A program made the translations under genes and the position numbers. A model generated the notes under the pieces. It was not told where the DNA came from, ran no database searches, and was given only the letters and a program-made list of their open reading frames with translations. From assembly GCA_023251415.1 (NCBI GenBank), contig JAHEYX010000136.1:1-7907 (forward strand): 7,907 nt of DNA, read 5' to 3'. This document shows, in pieces, positions 1 to 5,519 of this stretch (its first letter is position 1; each line of letters begins with the position of its first letter). The stretch comes from Chitinophagales bacterium (GTDB lineage Bacteria > Bacteroidota > Bacteroidia > Chitinophagales > CAIODY01).

Positions 1-1
1 T

Positions 2-400
2 CACCCAACTTTACAACAAGAAATACTCCAAAGATTACAAAAAACATTTCCTAAAATACAATTTATTGTAACTACACATTCGCCTTTGGTAATTTCAAAT
101 TTCAAAGCAGATGAAAACAATAAGATAATTAAGCTTGAGTATGATGGCAATAAATATTGGAATCAAACTGTAGAAAATATCTATGGTATTGACTATACAA
201 CTGGCTTAATGGATATTATGGGAGCAAAATATAGAGCTTCCAGTATTGATAACCTTATTGACTCTATTGTAATACTTGCAAGTAGAGGCAGGGTTGAAGA
301 TGCTGAAAAAATTAAAAAAGAATTGTACGCAATTGTAGGCGAAAACAACACTCACATTAAAAGTGAAATTGACAGTCGTATTGAAATGAATAAAAAATAA
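2..400 (+). CDS. AAA family ATPase (SMC/RecF-like, PtuA-like), C-terminal part
   Basis: The reading frame is open from the window edge, so the start, Walker A and Walker B motifs lie upstream. The 132 visible residues begin HPTLQQEILQ, followed by FPKIQFIVTTHSPLVIS. This is the segment just after Walker B (usual form DEIDLHLHP.WQ) in ABC-like overcoming-lysogenization/AAA_21-type ATPases. TTHSP (histidine codon at 77-79) carries the switch or H-loop histidine that senses the gamma-phosphate. The remaining tail of about 100 residues (YGIDYTTGLMDIMG, then IDNLIDSIVILASRGRVEDAEKIKKEL) resembles the helical C-terminus of ATPases paired with HNH nucleases, as in Septu PtuA. The HNH gene follows after 5 bases, which implies translational coupling and a joint complex. 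The inferred role is an ATP-dependent sensor or regulator of that nuclease in phage defence. An OLD-family Toprim nuclease is less likely, since no Toprim domain follows the ATPase. The family call is firm; the Septu assignment is inference. Confidence 0.85.
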   Translation, partial: HPTLQQEILQRLQKTFPKIQFIVTTHSPLVISNFKADENNKIIKLEYDGNKYWNQTVENIYGIDYTTGLMDIMGAKYRASSIDNLIDSIVILASRGRVEDAEKIKKELYAIVGENNTHIKSEIDSRIEMNKK

Positions 401-405
401 TTGCA

Positions 406-1239
406 ATGGTTACTTTAAATAAAAACAATCAAACAGCCATTGACTATGTTACTAATTTCATCAATGGGCAATGGTTTGAAGATTCAAATAGATATTTAGG
501 CTTAGGCTTCGATGATGGTGCGTTTAATAAAGCAACAATGAAAGGATATTGTTTAGAAGAGCAAAACAATGTGTGTTGTTATTGCAGCAGAGAAATAGGT
601 AATAACAATCATACTGAATTGGAACATATAATTCCTCGTTCTGTGGATACAGAAAATGCTTTACAACCCTATTTTAATTTAAGCAATCTGTTAGCTGAAA
701 ATATTGTATTGCAAGAAAGTTTCAGACCATCAACAGTAATGCAAGTAACACCTCCATTTCCACACCATATTGCCTATCACAATATCGTTGCTTCTTGCAA
801 TGGAATAACTTTTAAGTCCTCAGAATATTTTACTTGTTGCAACAGGAAAAGGGAAGATGATTTTATACCTCCCTACAATTTAATTCAAAATAATATTATG
901 TACCTGCACGATGGCACTATTTACAGCACCATCGACACTACTTATGAAGAACAAGGTATTCAATATAACTCTATAACTCATTTAAATTTAAACAAGCAAA
1001 CACTTAAAAACATCAGACGTATTTGGTTTTTATTAGCTGGCACTGATGTGACTATTAATCAACTTACTCAAGCTATAACCATAGATGATTACAAAGAAAT
1101 ATTTACACTATACTTGAGGGCTAACCCATTGAAAGTTATAAACGATAATAACTTGATAGATTCTTTTGAAAATGAAACATCGTGGAAGATTTTAATGTAC
1201 TATAAATATTTCTTAAACTATTTTAGAAACAACTACTAA
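406..1239 (+). CDS. HNH endonuclease (PtuB-like), putative anti-phage effector
   Basis: A 277-residue protein with a zinc-bound HNH core in its N-terminal half. Visible elements are CCYC (C57 and C60), ELEHIIPRS with E73-H74 as the catalytic His region, NIVASC (N126, C131) and CCNRKR (C144/C145, N146, K148). The order CxxC...EHxxP...NxxxxC...CNxxK matches HNH nucleases of the TIGR02646/PtuB kind, in which the four cysteines hold a structural zinc and the His/Asn residues sit in the beta-beta-alpha metal active site. The second cysteine pair is unusually far apart: 12-13 residues separate C131 from C144/C145, against two in the common CxxC form. The C-terminal half (about 155-277) has no motif I recognise. 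It is mostly helical-looking and rich in Asn, Ile and Tyr. It starts 5 bases after the ATPase stop and ends 2 bases before the methyltransferase, so all three are probably one transcript. The predicted job is DNA cleavage controlled by the ATPase. A plain restriction nuclease protected by the downstream methylase is the main alternative. Confidence 0.85.
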   Translation: MVTLNKNNQTAIDYVTNFINGQWFEDSNRYLGLGFDDGAFNKATMKGYCLEEQNNVCCYCSREIGNNNHTELEHIIPRSVDTENALQPYFNLSNLLAENIVLQESFRPSTVMQVTPPFPHHIAYHNIVASCNGITFKSSEYFTCCNRKREDDFIPPYNLIQNNIMYLHDGTIYSTIDTTYEEQGIQYNSITHLNLNKQTLKNIRRIWFLLAGTDVTINQLTQAITIDDYKEIFTLYLRANPLKVINDNNLIDSFENETSWKILMYYKYFLNYFRNNY

Positions 1240-1241
1240 AT

Positions 1242-3104
1242 ATGCCAATAAAATACATTCCATATTACCCTAACACGGTTGAAGGACAAGCGATAATAGA
1301 TAACATTACCCGAACACAAAGGGTTTTACGTTACCGGGAAAACGATAAAGTTTACGACCGTATAAAAAGAGGTATGTCCTACTACGAAGTAGAACCATTG
1401 GAAAAAGTTGGCAAACCTTCTGAAAACTTGGTAATTCGTGGTGAGTGTATTTCGGCTTGTGCTTACTTGAAAGAAAAAGGCATTAAAGTGGACTTGGTTT
1501 ACATTGACCCGCCTTTTGCCAGCGGTGCAGATTATGCCAAAAAAGTTTACCTGCGTAGAAATCCGAAATTATCTGAAAAAATTGCAGCAGCCGAGCAGGA
1601 AATGGACATTGACGAACTCAAAGCATTTGAGGAAAAAATGTATGGAGATATTTGGCAGAAGGAAGATTACTTGAACTGGATGTATGAGAATTTAATGGCG
1701 ATTAAAAGTGTGATGAGCGACACCGCTAGTATTTATATGCACCTCGACTGGCATATTGGACATTATGTAAAAATTTTAATGGATGAGGTGTTTGGAGAAG
1801 AAAATTTTGAAAATGAAATCATTTGGAATTACAGAAGATGGACTGCACCAAGTAATAACTTTCAACAAATGCACGATATTATATATTGTTTTAAGAAAGG
1901 TGCGTCTAAAGTATTTAATCCTATTTATGTTAAAGCTGCAAATGAAGAAAAAGGAGTAAAAGAAAATTATAAAAAAGATGAAGAAGGCAGAATGTATCGT
2001 TGGCAAAGTTTAAAGGGAGAGAGATATAAGATATATAGAGATGAAAGAGGTGTTTTGTCTGGCGATGTTTGGGATATAGCTTTCGTTCATCCTTCGGGAG
2101 GAGAGAGAGTTGATTATTCAACTCAAAAGCCAGAGGCTTTACTCCAAAGAATAATAAAGGCAAGTAGCGATGAAGGAATGGTAATAGCAGATTTTTTCGG
2201 TGGTAGTGGTGTAACAGCCAAAGTAGCTAACGATTTGGGCAGAAAGTTTATCCATAATGATATTGGCATTAACAGTATTCAAACCGTTAGAGACCGATTG
2301 AAAGAAGCTAAAGCCAATTTTCAAATATTGGAAATCAAGGATGGAGTCAGTTTATTCCGTAACCCACAGCAAACAATGGATAAGTTAGCAACACTTATTC
2401 CGGGTTTGCAAAAAGGAGTAAAAGGCATCAGCAATTTTTGGTTTGGAGCCATTACAAAAAGCAAAGAAGGCATTGTGCCTGTTTATGTTCCTAACTTGCT
2501 CAACACACAAGAAAAGGTTTTAGATATTCCAACTATCAACACCATTATCAATCAGGAATTGCAAAACTTGGAAGTCAACGCCAAAAAAGTAATCGTGTAT
2601 TACATAGACATTGACGACCAAAAGGCATTAGAGAAATTTATTAAAGACAACAACGCCACAGAAATAGAGGTTGAACTAAAAGACTTGAAAAATTTACTCC
2701 ACGATGTAGTTATCGAGGATATTATTGATTTAAAAACCACCAAAACCAAAGATGGCTACGAAACTGAAATAAATAAATTCATCAGCGACAGACTTATTCA
2801 AAAAATCGGTGAGTACAATCAAAAAGGAAATTTACAATCGGTTGCCAAAGGCAAAAAATTCAACCCAATCAACATCAGCGAAGAAGGCTTAGAGCTAATA
2901 GAATTGATTGCACTTGATTGTAAAAACTCCGAAGGTCAGTGGCACAGCACTATGGAAATAAAAATTGACAAGCTTGGTTATGTAATTACCAACGGAGTAA
3001 AATCAAAAAACTTTTGGGATGGCAAAATTACAAGCGAGAAGAAACCTTTGAGAATAAAGGTCAGAAATATTAGTGGTGATGAAACAATATTGACAATAAA
3101 GTAA
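1242..3104 (+). CDS. Site-specific DNA methyltransferase, beta class (type III Mod-like)
   Basis: A 620-residue S-adenosylmethionine-dependent DNA amino-methyltransferase, probably adenine-N6. Motif order is permuted as in the beta class. Catalytic motif IV comes first (VDLVYIDPPF, D89-P-P-F92). Then comes a probable target-recognition region (about 190-290), motif X (STQKPEALLQRI, 293-304) and the SAM-binding motif I (DFFGGSGVT, 317-325). Motif I has FGGSG where FAGSG is commoner, a conservative change. The MHLDW segment (166-170) after the acidic helices is typical of type III Mod and related enzymes. Residues about 350-620 form a C-terminal region without catalytic motifs; in Mod proteins such regions help in dimerisation and partner binding. 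The start is the ATG 2 bases after the HNH stop, and no strong Shine-Dalgarno is seen. No Res helicase-nuclease follows: dnaK lies next, on the other strand. The methylase may protect host DNA from the HNH module, or pair with a Res encoded upstream of the window. The family is certain; the target site cannot be read from sequence. Confidence 0.92.
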   Translation: MPIKYIPYYPNTVEGQAIIDNITRTQRVLRYRENDKVYDRIKRGMSYYEVEPLEKVGKPSENLVIRGECISACAYLKEKGIKVDLVYIDPPFASGADYAKKVYLRRNPKLSEKIAAAEQEMDIDELKAFEEKMYGDIWQKEDYLNWMYENLMAIKSVMSDTASIYMHLDWHIGHYVKILMDEVFGEENFENEIIWNYRRWTAPSNNFQQMHDIIYCFKKGASKVFNPIYVKAANEEKGVKENYKKDEEGRMYRWQSLKGERYKIYRDERGVLSGDVWDIAFVHPSGGERVDYSTQKPEALLQRIIKASSDEGMVIADFFGGSGVTAKVANDLGRKFIHNDIGINSIQTVRDRLKEAKANFQILEIKDGVSLFRNPQQTMDKLATLIPGLQKGVKGISNFWFGAITKSKEGIVPVYVPNLLNTQEKVLDIPTINTIINQELQNLEVNAKKVIVYYIDIDDQKALEKFIKDNNATEIEVELKDLKNLLHDVVIEDIIDLKTTKTKDGYETEINKFISDRLIQKIGEYNQKGNLQSVAKGKKFNPINISEEGLELIELIALDCKNSEGQWHSTMEIKIDKLGYVITNGVKSKNFWDGKITSEKKPLRIKVRNISGDETILTIK

Positions 3105-3109
3105 TACAC

Positions 3110-3124
3110 ATGATTCACAATCAT
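3110..3124. repeat. Short perfect inverted repeat after the methyltransferase stop
   Basis: ATGATT, a 3-base loop CAC, then AATCAT, starting 5 bases past the methyltransferase stop codon. It could fold as a small 3'-end hairpin of the operon mRNA. It is AT-rich and lacks a following T-tract, so a standard intrinsic terminator is not supported. Confidence 0.4.
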
Positions 3125-3194
3125 AGAAAGTAAGTCAATTCAAATGATTGATAAATATATTCAATAGTATTAATCCCTAATCGATAAAGAATCT

Positions 3195-3209
3195 TGAAGT
3201 ATTACTTCA
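3195..3209. repeat. Inverted repeat TGAAGTA-T-TACTTCA
   Basis: Seven-base perfect arms around one central T. A spacer this short suits a protein-binding site or cruciform better than an RNA hairpin. It lies 5 bases from the next palindrome, in the noncoding strip between the AT-rich operon and dnaK. Its function is unknown. Confidence 0.45.
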
Positions 3210-3214
3210 TTGAT

Positions 3215-3226
3215 ACTATCGATAGT
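3215..3226. repeat. 12-bp perfect palindrome ACTATCGATAGT
   Basis: A gapless palindrome centred on ATCGAT, followed at once by CGGA and the C-tract. A related ATCGATA copy occurs at about 3180-3186. Self-complementary sites like this may be bound by a dimeric protein or be part of a small dispersed intergenic repeat. Neither can be decided here. Confidence 0.45.
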
Positions 3227-3230
3227 CGGA

Positions 3231-3245
3231 TCCCCCCCCCTCCCC
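3231..3245. repeat. Poly-C tract (C9-T-C4)
   Basis: Nine consecutive C (3232-3240), one T, then four C (3242-3245), in a region otherwise rich in A and T. On the minus strand it reads as a G-tract just past the dnaK terminator. It lies outside all called genes, so length changes would not shift a reading frame. It might be a slippage-prone site, or its length could be a sequencing or assembly artefact. Confidence 0.6.
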
Positions 3246-3251
3246 AAACAC

Positions 3252-3283
3252 AAAAGGCTGCTTCATTTCTGAAACAGCCCTTT
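3252..3283 (-). terminator. Rho-independent terminator of dnaK
   Basis: Read on the minus strand: GGCTGTTTCA, loop GAAA, TGAAGCAGCC, then TTTT. The stem is 10 bp with one G-U pair (3270-3279 with 3256-3265). The loop is a stable GNRA-type tetraloop and the T-run is at 3255-3252. It lies about 90 bases beyond the dnaK stop, in the right orientation. The plus-strand side has only TTT after the stem (3281-3283), so it may weakly stop readthrough from the methyltransferase operon as well. The 85 bases between it and dnaK hold no gene that I can support. Confidence 0.85.
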
Positions 3284-3368
3284 GCTCACCAATTAAAACC
3301 TCGCAGTTCGCTCAGCACTATTTATTTTTTTGTTGGGGTTTGCTTGCGCTTTACCTTGGCCTTGGTGC

Positions 3369-5303
3369 TTATTTTTTCTCGTCTTTTACTTCTTCAAATT
3401 CTACATCCTGAACCGGATCGGAGGCATTGCCCGAAGCGCTTGAACCGGCATTGTTGTCGGCACCGGCGTCAGTAGCTGCACCTTGTGCTCCGCCTTGTTC
3501 GTTCATGGCTTTGTACAATTCTTCCGAAGCAGCCATCCAAGCATCGTTTAATGCTTTCAAATCGGTTTCGATACGTGCCAAGTCGCCGGCTTTATGGGCT
3601 TCTTTCAAGGCATTTAAAGCTGTTTCAATAACGGCTTTTTTATCGGCACTCAATTTATCGCCATATTCTTTCAACTGTTTTTCGGTTTGGAAAATATGAC
3701 TATCGGCTTCGTTCAATTTTTCAATACGTTCTTTTTCTTTTTTATCGGCTTCTTCATTCATTTTAGCTTCGTTCTTCATGCGTTCTACTTCTTCTTTGCT
3801 TAAGCCGGTTGAAGATTCAATACGTATGCTTTGCGATTTGTTGGTTCCTTTATCTAAGGCACTGATGCTCATGATACCGTTGGCATCAATATCAAAAGTA
3901 ACTTCAATTTGCGGAACACCACGTGGAGCCGGAGGAATACCATCTAAGTGGAAACGACCTAAGGTACGGTTGTCTTTTGCTAAAGGACGTTCGCCTTGCA
4001 ATACATGTATTTCTACACTCGGTTGGCTATCGCTGGCCGTCGAAAATACTTGTGATTTACGGGTAGGGATGGTTGTATTGGATTCAATCAATTTAGTCAT
4101 TACACCGCCCATGGTTTCGATACCTACTGATAAAGGTGTAACGTCTAATAACAATACATCTTTTACTTCGCCGGTTAATACGCCACCTTGAATAGCAGCG
4201 CCAATAGCTACCACTTCATCCGGGTTAACACCTTTACTAGGTTTTTTACCGAAGAATTTTTCTACCATTTCCACCACTTTCGGAATACGGGTAGAACCAC
4301 CTACTAAAATTACTTCATTGATATCGTTGGTGGTATAACCGGCATCTTTCAAAGCCATGCGGCAAGGTTCCATCATGCGGTTAAACAACTCGTCGGCCAA
4401 TTGTTCGAATTTAGCACGGCTTAATTTTTTAACCAAGTGTTTAGGCACACCGTCCATAGCGGTAATATAAGGCAAATTGATTTCGGTTTCAGAAGAGTTC
4501 GATAATTCAATCTTCGCTTTTTCGGCAGCTTCTTTCAAACGTTGTAAAGCCATAGGGTCTTTACGTAAATCAACGCGTTCGTCGTTTTGGAATTCGTTAG
4601 CCAACCAGGTTATAATTACCTGATCAAAATCATCACCCCCTAAGTGGGTATCACCGTTGGTTGATTTTACTTCGAATACGCCATCACCCAAATCCAAAAC
4701 AGAAATATCGAAGGTACCGCCACCTAAGTCGAATACCGCAATTTTCATGTCTTTGTGTGCTTTATCTAAACCATAAGCCAAAGCTGCGGCAGTAGGTTCG
4801 TTGATGATACGCATTACTTTTAAACCGGCAATTTCACCGGCTTCTTTGGTAGCCTGACGTTGACTGTCGTTAAAGTAAGCAGGAACCGTAATAACGGCTT
4901 CGGTTACGGTAGTTCCTAAATAATCTTCAGCCGTTTTTTTCATTTTTTGTAAAATGATAGCTGAAATTTCTTGTGGAGAATATTTACGATCGTTGATGTC
5001 TACTTTAACGGCATCATTGTCGCCGCCGATTACTTTGTACGGCATTTTAGCAGCTTCTACTTTTGATTCTGAAAAGCGGGCACCTACAAAACGTTTAACT
5101 GAATAAACGGTATTTTGTGGGTTGGTAATGCTTTGACGTTTAGCAGGGTCGCCTACTTTACGTTCGCCATTAGCCAAGAACCCAACTACAGAAGGCGTCG
5201 TTCTGCGACCTTCGTCGTTTGCAATTACCACCGGTTCATTGCCCTCCATAACGGCAACACAACTGTTGGTTGTTCCTAAGTCAATTCCGATAATTTTTCC
5301 CAT
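3369..5303 (-). CDS. dnaK: Molecular chaperone DnaK (Hsp70)
   Basis: A full-length 644-residue cytosolic Hsp70 that binds exposed hydrophobic segments of unfolded proteins in an ATP-driven cycle with DnaJ and GrpE. The nucleotide-binding domain (1 to about 380) shows the phosphate-1 loop GIDLGTTNSC (6-15), K70 in YSVKRFVG, VPAYFNDSQRQATKEAG (140-156), INEPTAAALAYG (167-178), phosphate-2 FDLGGGTFDIS (191-201) and the adenosine motif LVGGSTRIPKV (333-343). The linker is VLLLDVTP (383-390). The beta-sandwich substrate domain follows (391 to about 500) with GIETMGG and LQGERPLAKDN, then the helical lid (about 500-600). A Gly/Ala/Asn-rich disordered tail ends in EEVKDEKK, close to the EEVKDKK ending of bacterial DnaK. 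No key residue is missing. The start is the ATG preceding GKIIGIDLG; no Shine-Dalgarno is visible upstream, as is usual in Bacteroidota. grpE and dnaJ are not adjacent. The gene appears to have its own terminator and probably its own promoter. Confidence 0.99.
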   Translation of the reverse strand: MGKIIGIDLGTTNSCVAVMEGNEPVVIANDEGRRTTPSVVGFLANGERKVGDPAKRQSITNPQNTVYSVKRFVGARFSESKVEAAKMPYKVIGGDNDAVKVDINDRKYSPQEISAIILQKMKKTAEDYLGTTVTEAVITVPAYFNDSQRQATKEAGEIAGLKVMRIINEPTAAALAYGLDKAHKDMKIAVFDLGGGTFDISVLDLGDGVFEVKSTNGDTHLGGDDFDQVIITWLANEFQNDERVDLRKDPMALQRLKEAAEKAKIELSNSSETEINLPYITAMDGVPKHLVKKLSRAKFEQLADELFNRMMEPCRMALKDAGYTTNDINEVILVGGSTRIPKVVEMVEKFFGKKPSKGVNPDEVVAIGAAIQGGVLTGEVKDVLLLDVTPLSVGIETMGGVMTKLIESNTTIPTRKSQVFSTASDSQPSVEIHVLQGERPLAKDNRTLGRFHLDGIPPAPRGVPQIEVTFDIDANGIMSISALDKGTNKSQSIRIESSTGLSKEEVERMKNEAKMNEEADKKEKERIEKLNEADSHIFQTEKQLKEYGDKLSADKKAVIETALNALKEAHKAGDLARIETDLKALNDAWMAASEELYKAMNEQGGAQGAATDAGADNNAGSSASGNASDPVQDVEFEEVKDEKK

Positions 5304-5519
5304 GTTGTTTGAAGTTTATAATTGGTTTTTGTTGTTTGATTCGTGTTGTTTGCAAAGCCTTGGGGTTTAGTGTACCGTTTTGCCTTGCGGCTTAGTCTTT
5401 TCAATGTTTGTGCCACGCAAATTTTACCCTAAAAACAACGAAAAAATGGCAGAATCGCCAATTATCTCTGCCAAATTTAATTTTCGCTTAGTATTAGGTG
5501 ACAATAGGGCAGGTCGTTT
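5304..5519 (-). promoter_or_regulatory. dnaK upstream region and 5' leader
   Basis: This 216-base noncoding gap upstream of dnaK is expected to hold its promoter. Read on the minus strand, TAAAATTTG at 5426-5418 resembles the Bacteroidota -7 element (TAnnTTTG) with one extra base. I do not see a convincing -33 TTTG at the right distance, so the assignment is weak. A transcript starting there would have a leader of about 110 bases. No CIRCE element (TTAGCACTC-N9-GAGTGCTAA) is present, which argues against HrcA control at this site. No small gene is supported in the gap. Confidence 0.35.
5441..5473 (-). terminator. Hairpin plus T6: probable terminator of the HhH gene
   Basis: On the minus strand, TGGCAGA (5473-5467), a 13-base loop, TCTGCCA (5453-5447), then TTTTTT (5446-5441). 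The stem is 7 bp and perfect, and the T-run follows directly. It lies about 47-80 bases past the stop of the upstream gene on the same strand, which fits intrinsic termination separating that gene from dnaK. The loop is larger than usual. The same inverted repeat could instead be an operator near the dnaK promoter. Confidence 0.55.

Noticed and set aside
1776..2324. Several overlapping minus-strand frames opposite the methyltransferase
   Set aside because: They are antisense to the AT-rich recognition region. Their Phe/Tyr/Leu-rich translations come from the A-rich coding strand and are not genuine membrane proteins.
3110..3124. ATGATT/AATCAT hairpin as the intrinsic terminator of the defence operon
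   Set aside because: The stem is only 6 AT-rich pairs and no T-run follows, so it is listed only as an inverted repeat.
3105..3368. Integrase attachment site or tRNA remnant at the operon end
   Set aside because: No cloverleaf, tRNA 3' end, integrase gene or flanking direct repeat pair long enough to support an att site could be seen within the window.
3194..3475. Plus-strand open frame of 93 codons across the C-tract and dnaK terminator
   Set aside because: It runs through a terminator hairpin and poly-C tract and then antisense to the dnaK tail. Its composition (Pro-rich start, Arg/His-rich end) is what those elements produce when translated, and no homologous pattern is recognisable.
3778..4191. 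Plus-strand open frame of 137 codons antisense to dnaK
   Set aside because: It lies wholly inside the strongly conserved dnaK coding sequence on the other strand. It is a mirror of its codon bias, without its own features.
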